From the NCBI GenBank assembly GCA_039024635.1, contig JBCCQA010000003.1:124001-188000 (forward strand): 64,000 bases of DNA. Direction: 5' to 3'. The notes beneath the pieces are model-generated. The model saw only the letters and a program-made list of their open reading frames with translations. It was not told the origin of the DNA and ran no database searches. This DNA is from Kuafuiihalomonas sp039024635. GTDB taxonomy: Bacteria > Myxococcota > Kuafuiibacteriia > Kuafuiibacteriales > Kuafuiibacteriaceae. How positions within the stretch are numbered: the stretch's first letter is position 1; every line of letters begins with the position of its first letter. The translations under genes were made by a program, and so were the position numbers. This document shows positions 43,276 through 52,218 of the stretch, piece by piece.

Positions 43276-44574
43276 ATGTTCGCCAGCACGTACCCCGACC
43301 ACGTGCGGACCGTGACGGCCCGAGTGCAGGAGGCCCTGGACCAGGGAGACTGGGATGGCGTCGTCTTCGCGAGCGGCGGAATGCAGCTCAAGACGCGCTT
43401 CGACGACCAAGACTGGCCCTTTCAGCCCCTCCCCTTTTTCCGGTGGTTCGCGCCGCTGTCTTGGCCGGGCGCCGCGGTGGTGCTTCGCAGTGGCGGCGCC
43501 CCCGTGCTCCACGCCCGGGCCGAAGACTCTTTTTGGGAGGCGCCCCCCCCGGCCGACTGGTCGCTGATCGAGAGCGGCATCGAGGTGAGCACCGAGGATT
43601 TCAAGCTGGGGCCGGGGAAGTGGGCCATCATCGGCGAGGACGACGAGATATCCGGCGGACAGCGGAATCCGAACATGCTGATTCAACAGCTGGAGGACGA
43701 GCGTACGGTCAAGACGCCCCACGAACTGCTGGCCATGCAGCAGGCGAGCAGCATCGCGGCCATGGGGCATCGGGCGGCGGCGAAGGACTTCTTGGAAGGC
43801 GACCGCTCGGAGCTGAGCATTCATCTGACCTACCTGAAGGCCACGGGGCAGGACGACCACGAAACGCCCTACAAGAACATCGTCGCCCTGGGACGGCATG
43901 CGGCGACGCTCCACCACATCAGCTACGGGACGATGCCCGATGCACGCTCCATGCTCATCGACGCCGGCGCCATGAGCGTGGGCTACTGCTCCGACGTCAC
44001 GCGGACCCACGTCCATGAAGACGGCTCCGAAGACGCAGCGCTCTTCGCCCGTCTGGTCCGGGAGATGGACGATCTCCAGCAAGAGATCGTGTCCTCGGTT
44101 CAGGTGGGCATGAACTACGAAGCCCTGCACGACCTCGCCCATGTCCTGCTGGGTCAGCTCCTTCATCGACTGGAGCTGGTTACGGTGTCGGCCGAAGCGG
44201 CCAACGGGCAGGGCGTCACCCGGGCCCTGTTTCCCCACGGACTGGGCCACAGCATCGGCGTCACGACCCACGACGTCGGCTGCTTGCGGAAGAGGCCGGC
44301 CCCCGAGAACCCCTTTCTTCGGAATACCCGAAACATCGAGCCCGGGCAGGTCTTCACCATCGAACCCGGCTGCTATTTCGTCCCCGGTCTACTCGACAAG
44401 GTGCGAGCCAATACCCCAGGCGCCCTCAACGAGCCGATGATTCGGGCCTTGGAGCCCTTCGGCGGTGTACGCATCGAAGACAATGTCCTCGTCCTCCACC
44501 CCGAAGAGGCGGACGAAAGAGGCAGCCCGGTCCGCAACCTCACCCGCGAAGCCTTCGCCGAACTCAATCACTGA
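43276..44574 (+). CDS. pepQ: Xaa-Pro dipeptidase/aminopeptidase (M24B family)
   Basis: 432 residues. The C-terminal pita-bread domain carries the metal ligands: IDAGAMSVGYCSDVTRTH with two Asp, PHGLGHSIGVTTHDVG with His, TIEPGCYFV with Glu, and GGVRIEDNVLV with Glu. The N-terminal domain is the creatinase-like fold. M24B enzymes cut X-Pro bonds; PepQ-type is the closest pattern. The start is 57 bp from the divergent hemB. It ends 2 bp before the convergent kelch lipoprotein gene. Confidence 0.92.
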   Translation: MFASTYPDHVRTVTARVQEALDQGDWDGVVFASGGMQLKTRFDDQDWPFQPLPFFRWFAPLSWPGAAVVLRSGGAPVLHARAEDSFWEAPPPADWSLIESGIEVSTEDFKLGPGKWAIIGEDDEISGGQRNPNMLIQQLEDERTVKTPHELLAMQQASSIAAMGHRAAAKDFLEGDRSELSIHLTYLKATGQDDHETPYKNIVALGRHAATLHHISYGTMPDARSMLIDAGAMSVGYCSDVTRTHVHEDGSEDAALFARLVREMDDLQQEIVSSVQVGMNYEALHDLAHVLLGQLLHRLELVTVSAEAANGQGVTRALFPHGLGHSIGVTTHDVGCLRKRPAPENPFLRNTRNIEPGQVFTIEPGCYFVPGLLDKVRANTPGALNEPMIRALEPFGGVRIEDNVLVLHPEEADERGSPVRNLTREAFAELNH

Positions 44575-44576
44575 CT

Positions 44577-45770
44577 TCATTTGAAGTAGCGGCCGCCGTC
44601 GTTTCTGTAGAGGTTGCCCAGAGGTCCGAAGGTCGAACCCGACCAGTAGAAGAAGGCGCTTCCGGTCCATACGCCGACGGCGAATGAGCGCACTGCAGGT
44701 GCGTCCTCGGTGGCGATGGGCCGCCAGTCGTCGCTCATCGGGTCGTAGAGCGCACCGTTTCGGAACTGGCGGCCCTGACCGCCGATCTCATCGCCGGCCC
44801 AGATGAGAAGCTCCCGACCCGTCCAGGCCATGTTGAATCCGGTGCGAGGCACGAGACCGTGCTGGCGGTTCATCTCGGTCCAGCTGTCTTCGGCCGGATC
44901 GTAGATACCGCCGGACATGAAGGCGAAGAAAGTCATCGCTTCGCCCCAGACCAAGAGCCGATCGCCGGTCCAGGCGAGGCTCTTCTGACCCGGGATGGGC
45001 GCACCCTGAAGGGTCGCTCGCCGCCAGGCGTCCGACGCCGGGTCGTAGATGACGAGTTCGCTTCCACCCCAGATGAAAGCGGCCTCATCGCCCATCCACT
45101 CCCCGTGGACCGCGTATACGTCGCTAGCCCCTGACAGCGGAGCCATCGCCCGCCAGGCCTGGTCCTCGACGTTCCAGGCGAAGCCGGTGCCCCCGGCGTC
45201 ACCGCCCCACATCAAGACCTCGCGCCCGGTCCAGACGCAGGCGGGCTTCGAGCGAACCTCGTCCTGGGGAGGCGAGCCCAGTGGTGTCCAGGTGTCGGTG
45301 GCCGGGTCCCAGATTGCGGCCGAATGGGCCGCATCGCCCATCGCCCCGGCCACAAAGAGCCGGTCGCCCATCCAGGCGACGCAGGGAGAGCGGGTGCCAG
45401 CCCCGCTTCCTTCGGGAAACACTATCCAGGACGCCGTCGCGGGTTCGAAGGCTAGACCTGCCGGGCTGGGCACGCCCGTCGCAGCCGTCCCACCCCAGAT
45501 CCAGACCCGGCCTCCACCCCAAACGGCGATGGAATTCGTACGGCCCGAACCCTCGGGCGCGGGCGGAAGTCCTGACCAAGCACCGGGATCCGGCGGCGGC
45601 CCCATGTCGGGGAGCATGAACCCGCCTCCGTCGTCGGCAGGGCCTCCCAGGTCTCGGCCCTGGTCGTGGCGACCCGCGTCCATCGTACCGAGGTCCCGCT
45701 CCGCAGGATCCAGAGGATCGCCCTCGGAGCAGGCCACGAGCAAACAGAGCCAGGCTGCGGTCCACCTCAC
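44577..45770 (-). CDS. Kelch-type propeller lipoprotein
   Basis: 397 residues. A lipoprotein signal (MRWTAAWLCLLVAC) and Asp/Gly-rich stalk are followed by six or seven kelch-like blades, with repeats such as WDPATDTWTPLG, YDPASDAWRRA, YDPAEDSWTEM and YDPMSDDWRPI. Kelch propellers bind proteins or act as galactose-oxidase-like scaffolds; no catalytic site is seen. Its start overlaps the stop of the GAF/HD-GYP gene by 4 bp, so they are probably co-expressed. Confidence 0.85.
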   Translation of the reverse strand: MRWTAAWLCLLVACSEGDPLDPAERDLGTMDAGRHDQGRDLGGPADDGGGFMLPDMGPPPDPGAWSGLPPAPEGSGRTNSIAVWGGGRVWIWGGTAATGVPSPAGLAFEPATASWIVFPEGSGAGTRSPCVAWMGDRLFVAGAMGDAAHSAAIWDPATDTWTPLGSPPQDEVRSKPACVWTGREVLMWGGDAGGTGFAWNVEDQAWRAMAPLSGASDVYAVHGEWMGDEAAFIWGGSELVIYDPASDAWRRATLQGAPIPGQKSLAWTGDRLLVWGEAMTFFAFMSGGIYDPAEDSWTEMNRQHGLVPRTGFNMAWTGRELLIWAGDEIGGQGRQFRNGALYDPMSDDWRPIATEDAPAVRSFAVGVWTGSAFFYWSGSTFGPLGNLYRNDGGRYFK

Positions 45771-47446
45771 GTCGACTCACCCTCCTTCGGCGCAGCGTAG
45801 GAGGCCGTGCGGGCCACCGCCTCGTACTCGGGCAGAAAGCCTTCCCAACGCTGAGCCCGCTCGTCGTCCTCGGGGAGGCGGAGCGAATTGGGGCGTAGAG
45901 CCAGCAGCGCTGCCTCGTCGACCTCGTCGAGCTGGGCCGGGTCGACGTGAATCTCGGCGTATCGCCTGTACACACCGCTCTTCACGAAGAGATCAAACAG
46001 CTCAGGGTCGACATGGTTGTCCACCTTCATCCGGCCCATGATCCCCATGGCGCGGCTCAAAGACATGCCCGGCTTGTACGGACGGTCGTGGGCCGTCAGT
46101 GCTTCGAATACGTCGGCGATGGCCATCGCTCGGGCCGGGACCGACATGTCACCGGCGAACAGGCCCTTGGGATAGCCGCCGCCATTCATCTTCTCGTGGT
46201 GCCCACCTGCATACTCGGGCACCCGGGCCAGCTGAGGCGGGAAGGGCAAGGCCTCCAGCATTCGAATGGTCTCCACCATGTGGCCGTTGATGACCAGGCG
46301 CTCCTCTTGGGTCAGGGTGCCTTTGCGAACCGATAGGTTGGCCAGTTCATCCTCACTCAACAATACCTGCCTGTGTCCGCGGTGATCGGTCCACTCCCAG
46401 CTCGCCAATGCTCGAAGCCGCGCCAAGTCCTGATCGGCCATGGCTTCGCCCCCGACGTTGACCTGCTCCAGGAAGCGCCCGGCGTCTTCCAGCTCCCCCA
46501 GCCGCATCGACAACCGCTCAGGGTCCCCGGCCAGCGTCCGGCGCGCCTCCTCCCCCAGGACGGCGAGCCGAGTCAGGACGCCCTCCAATCGGTCGTGAAT
46601 CGTCTCCAGCTTCTTGGACTTGTCCATGACGTGAACCGGGGTCGTGATCTTGCCACAGTCGTGAAGCCAGGCCGCAATGTGCAGCTCATACCAACCGTCG
46701 TCGTCGAGCTCGAAGCTCGCGAATGGCCCTTCGCGGGCCGCGCAGACCGCGCCCATGAGCATCTTGGTCAGCTCCGGAACCCGCCGACAGTGCCCTCCGG
46801 TGTAAGGAGACTTGGCGTCGATGGCGGCCGCGATAAGCTGAATGAAGGCGTCCAGCAGCCGCTTTTGCTGGTGAAGAAGCTGTTGGTTGTCGAGGGCGAT
46901 GGCGGCCTGAAAGGCCAAGGCCTCCACGGCTTCCTGGCTGGCGGCCGAGAAAGGCACGTCCTTTCCGCCTTCGCGGGCATTGAGAAGCTGGAGAACGCCG
47001 ATGACCCGCCCTTCGGCGTTGCGCATTGGGATGGCGAGCAAGCTCGTCGAGCGGTAGCCGTTCCGTGCGTCGAAGGCCTTGGTCCCCGAGAAGTCGAAAC
47101 CTTCGGCGTCGTAGGCATCGGCGATGTTGACCGATTCTTGGGCGTGGACCGCCGCGCTGACGACGTTGCGGGTATTGGGTCGACCGTCGGCCTCATAGAG
47201 CGGCACGGGCGGCATGGGAGGAGGCTCGGCCTCGGTCCCCCCAAAGGCGATTCCCAGGGAGTCGGTCCGGACGATGGCGAAACGCAAGACCTGGTCTTCG
47301 AGCAAGTAGATGGTGCCGCCATCGGCGCGACAAAAGTCCTTGGCCGAAACCAGGATGCGCTCGACGAGGCGGTCTCGGTTTCGCTCCGCCGCCAACTCCA
47401 CGCCGATGCGATAGAGCCGCTCGAAGGGGTCGCGAGGAGCCTCCAT
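45767..47446 (-). CDS. GAF and HD-GYP domain protein, probable cyclic-di-GMP phosphodiesterase
   Basis: 559 residues from the ATG at 47446. A GAF domain (residues about 20-190; LLAIPMRNAEGRVIGVLQLL) precedes an HD-GYP domain: YTGGHCRRVPELT, WLHDCGKITTP with the HD pair, GHMVETIRMLEALPFPP, and YAGGHHEKMNGGGYP, where Asn replaces the usual Asp but GYP is kept. The active-site set looks complete enough for degradation of cyclic-di-GMP. No membrane span. It is coupled to the kelch lipoprotein gene. The frame extends to 47599 but the added residues overlap the divergent membrane protein gene. Confidence 0.9.
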   Translation of the reverse strand: MEAPRDPFERLYRIGVELAAERNRDRLVERILVSAKDFCRADGGTIYLLEDQVLRFAIVRTDSLGIAFGGTEAEPPPMPPVPLYEADGRPNTRNVVSAAVHAQESVNIADAYDAEGFDFSGTKAFDARNGYRSTSLLAIPMRNAEGRVIGVLQLLNAREGGKDVPFSAASQEAVEALAFQAAIALDNQQLLHQQKRLLDAFIQLIAAAIDAKSPYTGGHCRRVPELTKMLMGAVCAAREGPFASFELDDDGWYELHIAAWLHDCGKITTPVHVMDKSKKLETIHDRLEGVLTRLAVLGEEARRTLAGDPERLSMRLGELEDAGRFLEQVNVGGEAMADQDLARLRALASWEWTDHRGHRQVLLSEDELANLSVRKGTLTQEERLVINGHMVETIRMLEALPFPPQLARVPEYAGGHHEKMNGGGYPKGLFAGDMSVPARAMAIADVFEALTAHDRPYKPGMSLSRAMGIMGRMKVDNHVDPELFDLFVKSGVYRRYAEIHVDPAQLDEVDEAALLALRPNSLRLPEDDERAQRWEGFLPEYEAVARTASYAAPKEGEST

Positions 47447-47592
47447 TCTCCGTTTGTACGAGCAGTCTTGGTCGAGGGCCAGTCGGGGGCGGGCGCGAAC
47501 ACCGAATCCGCGGAATCGGCCCCTCGTTCTGACCCGAGAGCCTTCGCCCGAACTTCCTGGCCGTCCCGCCGCGCATGGGAAACTGTGTCCCC

Positions 47593-48231
47593 ATGGCACG
47601 GCCTTTGGCCCTGGTGGGCATCGCGGGAAGCCTCTTGATGCTCATCGACTCCCTCATTCTGGGCGCGCACGGCCTTCCCGGCCCCAAAGCATGGGAAGAG
47701 GGAGTGCGCGCGGCGGCCGAGCTTTCGGTGGTCTCGACCTTCATCGGTGGGACCCTCGGCGCCTTCGGTGCCGTCCTGGCCATGCTGGGCCTGGTCCCCC
47801 TTTTTCAGGTCCTCCAGCCCGCTGGTCGGCCCCTGGCCTGGATCGCGGCTTGCGGCCTGGCGGGATGGTTGGCCTTGTACGGGGTCCACCACGGCATGCG
47901 ACCGCTGGTGGCCCACTTGCTCCGGGTCGAGCCTCTTGCTCTGGACAGCATGATGTTCGCGCGGGCCCTGGCCTACCTGAACGTGCAGCGCTCCATGGGG
48001 GGGGTCGGTCTCTTCGCTGGTTCCCTCTTTTTCTTCTTCACGACCCTTTTTCGGCGAACCGAGCTGCCCCGCTGGAGCGTGGTCACGACCCCCTTGTTCT
48101 GGGTCCCGGGCCTCTTCGTGGCCCGAAGCCTCCCCGCACCCCTGGCCGGACCCTACCTGGCTGGGTGGCTAGACCTCATCTGTTTGCCGCTTTTCGCGGT
48201 CCTTCTCATCAGCCCTCGGCGACGCTCATAG
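47593..48231 (+). CDS. Multi-span membrane protein of unknown function
   Basis: 212 residues from the ATG at 47593; an ATG at 47575 would add 6. About six hydrophobic segments are visible (VGIAGSLLMLIDSLILGA, LGAFGAVLAMLGLVPLF, WIAACGLAGWLALYGVH, MGGVGLFAGSLFFFFTTLF and others). Charged loops are short. Histidines in the third span (GVHHG) are notable but no catalytic family is recognised. It is divergent from the GAF/HD-GYP gene and its end overlaps the SUFU gene by 6 bp. Confidence 0.75.
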   Translation: MARPLALVGIAGSLLMLIDSLILGAHGLPGPKAWEEGVRAAAELSVVSTFIGGTLGAFGAVLAMLGLVPLFQVLQPAGRPLAWIAACGLAGWLALYGVHHGMRPLVAHLLRVEPLALDSMMFARALAYLNVQRSMGGVGLFAGSLFFFFTTLFRRTELPRWSVVTTPLFWVPGLFVARSLPAPLAGPYLAGWLDLICLPLFAVLLISPRRRS

Positions 48232-48864
48232 GAGGTCGAAGATGCCACCCGCTACCCGGGGCCGCTCTTTGGAGAAGACCTCGTTGATGTCTCGTTTGTC
48301 GAAGCGCTCGAGAAGCGCATCGACTCCTCTTTGGACCTTGAATTCGAGTTCGTCTTTGTAGACCGGCACCAAAGCCATGAAGCGCACAGGCTCGCCGTCT
48401 ATCTCGACCCACTCCACCTCAGGCATGAGAGCAACGGGAGGCAAGACCAGGACGCCGGCTGGCCCCTCGGGGAAGAAGGGCTCGGGGGGCTGGCCATTGG
48501 GGATGGTGTGGCCCAAACTCAGCCAGGCCTCCTGCTCGTGAGGGAAGCGGCCAATGACATCCAGGAGCCGAAGGGGCCAGGTCTCGGTGATGAAGCCCTT
48601 CTCGTCCACGGGCCAGCTGTCGTCCAAGCCGATCAGGAGCTCGACTCGGGCGCAGCCGTTCTCTTCCCCTTCGGGAACCGCCTGGGCCCGGTCGCTCACC
48701 CCGGCGGTGGTCAGGACATGGAAGCGCTTTCCCTCCGTCGGAGGAACGTGAAAGAGCTCGACGTGCACCCCGAACGCAGGACCACAGTCCACGACGCCGT
48801 GGACCGGCCCAATGGTGGCTTGGACGTGCTCGAGCAGCTGCTTGTGGCGCCGGCTTTCGCCCAC
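48226..48864 (-). CDS. Suppressor-of-fused domain protein
   Basis: 212 residues, a single SUFU domain. Family patterns are FHVPPTEGKRFHVLTTAGVSD, VELLIGLDD, and LPPVALMPEVEWVEIDGEPV followed by the C-terminal PVYKDELEFKVQRGVDAL. Bacterial SUFU proteins are common as possible toxin-immunity or regulatory proteins; no toxin gene is visible beside it. It lies 5 bp after the zinc-ribbon protein gene, so these may share a transcript. Confidence 0.88.
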   Translation of the reverse strand: MGESRRHKQLLEHVQATIGPVHGVVDCGPAFGVHVELFHVPPTEGKRFHVLTTAGVSDRAQAVPEGEENGCARVELLIGLDDSWPVDEKGFITETWPLRLLDVIGRFPHEQEAWLSLGHTIPNGQPPEPFFPEGPAGVLVLPPVALMPEVEWVEIDGEPVRFMALVPVYKDELEFKVQRGVDALLERFDKRDINEVFSKERPRVAGGIFDLL

Positions 48865-48869
48865 CGGGC

Positions 48870-49325
48870 TCAGCCTCGGCCGTAGGCGAGGAGCTTGCCG
48901 CCGTCAGGGAAGGCGATGCTGGCCTTGCTGCCCTCCCGCAGGTCGGTCACGACGCCAACGCCGAACTTCGGGTGATCGACGACGTCGTGCATTTCGAGGC
49001 CCATCTTCATGGAGTACTTCTGGGCAGAGGAAACGTCGACCTGCTTGATCAGCTTGGCGTAGTCTTCGGGCGTCGCCAGTCGCGGCGTCGCCTCGACCTG
49101 GGCCTTCTTGCGCTCGGCCCGACGCTTGGCGGCCGTGGCCTCCGAAGGGCTGTCGGGGGGACGGTACTTGTGCTCCTTCTGGCAGGTGTTGCACTTAACG
49201 CGTTCGATCTTCTCGCCCACCATGGCCACGATGGTGTGGGCGAGGACGACGTTCTTGCCGCAGGGCGAGCACTTGGCGTCGACTTCGTCGCCCGCCTTGT
49301 AGCTGGTCAAACTCTTGGTCGCCAT
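48870..49325 (-). CDS. Zinc-ribbon protein with C-terminal Tudor/SH3-like domain
   Basis: 151 residues. Two CxxC pairs (Cys19/22 and Cys45/48) form a zinc ribbon in the N-terminal 55 residues, then a charged Lys/Ala linker, then a C-terminal patch HPKFGVGVVTDLREGSK plus ASIAFPDGGKLLAYG that resembles the small beta-barrel in CarD or UvrD C-termini. Such domains contact RNA polymerase or nucleic acid, so a transcription-linked role is plausible but not shown. It is followed 5 bp later by the SUFU gene. Confidence 0.75.
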   Translation of the reverse strand: MATKSLTSYKAGDEVDAKCSPCGKNVVLAHTIVAMVGEKIERVKCNTCQKEHKYRPPDSPSEATAAKRRAERKKAQVEATPRLATPEDYAKLIKQVDVSSAQKYSMKMGLEMHDVVDHPKFGVGVVTDLREGSKASIAFPDGGKLLAYGRG

Positions 49326-49369
49326 TCAGTCCACGCTCGCACAGACGCGCGAGGCTGCCAACAAGACGC

Positions 49370-50086
49370 TCACGCGGGCGTAGCGGGCGTCTCGTCGCTG
49401 GGCTCAGAGGTTTGAGAGGGGAGCGCGAAGCGCCGGGAAAGCAGGATCTCCCGACCCCGCATCTCCACGAATCCTCGCTTCTGGAACTCGGAAAGGACCC
49501 GGCTCACCGTCTCTCGGCTGGTCCCGATCATGGACGCGATGTCCTGCTGGGTGGGCCTCTCGCGGATCAAAATGCCCTCATCCACCTCCTCGCCATCCTT
49601 CTTGGCTAGGTCGTGCATGATGTGGGCGACCCGCCCATAAACATCGAGGGTGGCCAAGTTGCCGATGATCTCGTCGGCGCGACGCAAGCGTCGGGACAGC
49701 TCGCCCATCACGTTCAGCGCAGTCCGGGGACTCTTTTGGATGTGCTCTTCGAACTGGTCCCGCTTGAGCACCAGGACTGTCGAGTCTTCGCTTGCGATCA
49801 CGTTGGCGGAGCGGGGCAGGTCGTCGAGCAAGGACATCTCGCCAAAGAACTCGCCCGCCTTTAGAAGGGTCAAAATCACCTCTCGACCGTTGTCGCCGAA
49901 GATCACGACCTTCACGCGTCCGCGAGCGATCACGAACAGCGAGTCCCCGGGTTCGGACTGGGTCACGATGTGGGCGTCCTTGGGGACCTGCTTCTCCTGG
50001 AGGAGAGCCGCGATCCGCTCCAGCTCTTCGGTGTCGACGTCCGCGAACAGCGAGACCTTCTGGAGCAGCTCGGTATGGGGCGACAT
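49370..50086 (-). CDS. Crp/Fnr-family transcriptional regulator
   Basis: 238 residues from the ATG at 50086 (MSPHTELLQKVSLF). The cyclic-nucleotide-binding beta-roll has GDSLFVIARGRVKV and GEFFGEMSLLDDLPRSANV. The C-terminal helix-turn-helix (RPTQQDIASMIGTSRETVSR) is the standard Crp fold. No Fnr-type Cys cluster is visible, so an oxygen-sensing iron-sulfur centre is unlikely. The frame extends to 50191 into the DnaJ gene and that part is not used. It lies 25 bp after the DnaJ-like gene. Confidence 0.93.
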   Translation of the reverse strand: MSPHTELLQKVSLFADVDTEELERIAALLQEKQVPKDAHIVTQSEPGDSLFVIARGRVKVVIFGDNGREVILTLLKAGEFFGEMSLLDDLPRSANVIASEDSTVLVLKRDQFEEHIQKSPRTALNVMGELSRRLRRADEIIGNLATLDVYGRVAHIMHDLAKKDGEEVDEGILIRERPTQQDIASMIGTSRETVSRVLSEFQKRGFVEMRGREILLSRRFALPSQTSEPSDETPATPA

Positions 50087-50111
50087 ATTCGGGGTTATTC
50101 CAATGAAGCGC

Positions 50112-51023
50112 TCACCCGTCAACATCGCGCCATCGGGACAATCGGGCGTCGTAGCGTTGCCGTTCCGGTGAGTCGCTCTCCATCTTCGCAAACTCTCGGC
50201 CCCAGTCCTGCAGCGCGCTGGAGGGGGGCGAGGGCAGGTCCAGGCGCCAGAGCAGGATCAAATCGCCACGCCCGCCGCTTCTCTTGGGCATCCCTCGACC
50301 CTCGAGCCGTCGCGCACGAGTGGGATCGAAACCAGGGGGCAGATCCACTTCTTCGACCCCTTCGAGGGTCGGAATCGAGACGCGAGCACCGAGCAGGACC
50401 TCGGACAGCCGTACGGGCACCTCGACCTCGAGATCGTCTCCGACCCTCGAGAGTCCCTCGTCTTCGGTCAGGCCCTCGACCACCACCACGAGATCTCCAT
50501 TTGGACCCCCGCTACGCCCACCATCGCCCTCACCTTCGATCCGAAGACGGCTTCCCGGCCGCACGCCGGCCGGGACGCGAACCTCAACCCTGCGTCGGAC
50601 CGGCCGCCGCCCGGAGCGCGCACAGGCGCTACATCCACCGCCCCCACAGAGGTCGCACTCCTCGCTTCGCTCGACGCCCACCGTCCGCACGGTGCCGCGC
50701 GCTTGCTCGACCAGCCCCAGCGGCAGACGCAACCTCAGGTCCGCCCCCTGGGTGGCTTGGAGCCGGCGCCAGAGGCCGCCTACCCGCCGGACCGGCGGAG
50801 GTGAGGCCGAGTTCCGCTCACGGTCATAGGAGGCGCGCGCCTCCGGATCCGACAGTATGGCGTGGGCGGCTTGGGCCCGACGGAACCGTGTAGCTGCTTC
50901 GTCGTCGTCCGGTCGGAGGTCCGGATGGTCGACCCGGGCAATGCGGCGCCATGCCGCCCGAACCTCGTCCTGGGTGGCATTGGGTTCCACGCCGAGGGCG
51001 GCGTAGTGATCGGGCGAGCTCAT
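50112..51023 (-). CDS. DnaJ/CbpA-like co-chaperone with reduced zinc module
   Basis: 303 residues from the ATG at 51023, which overlaps the trmH stop by 4 bp. The N-terminal J domain (HYAALGVEPNATQDEVRAAW) keeps the essential HPD (VDHPDLRPD). The zinc region has only one compact pair, CDLCGGGGCSAC, instead of the usual four CxxCxGxG. Two substrate-binding beta domains follow (GVRPGSRLRIEGEGDGG, then EVPVRLSEVLLGARVSIPTL). It probably stimulates a DnaK ATPase. The frame extends upstream but overlaps trmH. Confidence 0.88.
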   Translation of the reverse strand: MSSPDHYAALGVEPNATQDEVRAAWRRIARVDHPDLRPDDDEAATRFRRAQAAHAILSDPEARASYDRERNSASPPPVRRVGGLWRRLQATQGADLRLRLPLGLVEQARGTVRTVGVERSEECDLCGGGGCSACARSGRRPVRRRVEVRVPAGVRPGSRLRIEGEGDGGRSGGPNGDLVVVVEGLTEDEGLSRVGDDLEVEVPVRLSEVLLGARVSIPTLEGVEEVDLPPGFDPTRARRLEGRGMPKRSGGRGDLILLWRLDLPSPPSSALQDWGREFAKMESDSPERQRYDARLSRWRDVDG

Positions 51024-51748
51024 CGTTGCACCCACGTCGTCTCCACCCGACCGAGCTCGGCGAGCGGAAGTCCGGCCTCGCTCAGCAACTGGGGGGCGGC
51101 GCGAACCGAGCGCGCGTAGTAGCAAGCCCGCAATCTGTCTTGCTCTTCCGGACTGAGGGGAGAAGGAAGCCGCCGACGCAGGACCCGGTCCAGCGTCAGG
51201 GCAGCCGCCACCGAGACGTTGTAGCTCTCCGCAAAACCCCGCATGGGAAGGTGAAAGCGACCATCGGCTTCACTTTGAGCGTAGGTGCTGAGGCCCTCGA
51301 GTTCGTTCCCGAAGACCAGCGCCAAGGGACGATCGCTGGGGAGGGCATCGACCTCGACGCTGCGGCCGTGGACGGCCGCCGACCAAATCTCGAAGCCTTG
51401 GTCTCGCAAGGTCTCGAAGGCGGCTGCAGGGCCCGGGTGGCCGACGAGGTTCAGCCACTTCTCGCTGCCCAGAGCGACCTTGCGGCTCAGGCGAAGCTCT
51501 GCCGTCGCCGATACATGGTGCACGTCCAGCAGGCCGAAGATGTCGGCCGTCCGAAGGATGGCCGCGCTGTTGTGGTCCGAATAGACCTCCTCCATCACCA
51601 GCGTCAGAGCTCGGGTGCGGGCCGAGACCACGGCCTCGATCCGGGCTCGACGCCGTTCCGAGACCAGTGGCGCCAGCACGGCTGCGATGCCCTCGGCCTC
51701 GGCCAAGGAAAGCTCGTCCATCGGCTTGGAGGCGAGGGCCCCGCTCAT
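51020..51748 (-). CDS. trmH: tRNA (guanosine(18)-2'-O)-methyltransferase, SpoU/TrmH family
   Basis: 242 residues from the ATG at 51748. The SPOUT knot carries the AdoMet-binding patterns ALVFGNELEGLS and LPMRGFAESYNVSVAAAL, and the N-terminal motif EEVYSDHNSAAILRTADIFG is typical of TrmH. The enzyme methylates the ribose of G18 in the tRNA D-loop. Another ATG at 51721 (MDELSLAE) would remove 9 residues. It is translationally coupled to the DnaJ-like gene and divergent from queF. Confidence 0.9.
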   Translation of the reverse strand: MSGALASKPMDELSLAEAEGIAAVLAPLVSERRRARIEAVVSARTRALTLVMEEVYSDHNSAAILRTADIFGLLDVHHVSATAELRLSRKVALGSEKWLNLVGHPGPAAAFETLRDQGFEIWSAAVHGRSVEVDALPSDRPLALVFGNELEGLSTYAQSEADGRFHLPMRGFAESYNVSVAAALTLDRVLRRRLPSPLSPEEQDRLRACYYARSVRAAPQLLSEAGLPLAELGRVETTWVQR

Positions 51749-51849
51749 TCGGTCTCTAGTGCCCCAGGAGAAGGGTCTCGTCCACAACTGCAGGAGCCAT
51801 CGGGCCGGTCTGGCTCGACGACCCCAATCGAATCGGAGACCATGCTGGG

Positions 51850-52218
51850 ATGGGCAGCTCCCCGAGCCAGGAACTCCACCGCTTCGACAACCCCAAGCCC
51901 GAGCGGGACTACGAGATCAGGTTCACGTGCCCAGAGTTCACCTGCCTGTGCCCCAAGACCGGGCAGCCGGACTTCGCGACCATTCACATCCGCTACGTCC
52001 CGGACCGCAGCTGCGTCGAGCTGAAGTCCCTCAAGCTCTACCTTTGGTCCTACCGGGACCAAGGCGCTTTCCACGAGGCAGTGACCAATCGAATCCTAGA
52101 CGACCTGGTGTCGGTCACGGCCCCGCGCTTCATGGAGGTGCGGGGCGAGTTCTGGGTCCGAGGCGGGATCACGACCGAAGTCGTGGCCAGACAGGGCCGC
52201 GACCCGATGCGGTCATGA
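51850..52218 (+). CDS. queF: NADPH-dependent 7-cyano-7-deazaguanine reductase
   Basis: 122 residues, the short one-domain form. It reduces preQ0 to preQ1 in queuosine synthesis. The catalytic Cys is in EFTCLCPKTGQPDFA and the NADPH/substrate motif is ELKSLKLYLWSYRDQ, with HEAVTNRILDDL. Other queuosine genes are not in the window. Its stop overlaps the following HAD gene as ATGA. Confidence 0.95.
   Translation: MGSSPSQELHRFDNPKPERDYEIRFTCPEFTCLCPKTGQPDFATIHIRYVPDRSCVELKSLKLYLWSYRDQGAFHEAVTNRILDDLVSVTAPRFMEVRGEFWVRGGITTEVVARQGRDPMRS

Noticed and set aside
42244..44271. 675-codon minus-strand frame including hemB
   Set aside because: Only 42244-43218 matches hemB; the rest is shadow on pepQ.
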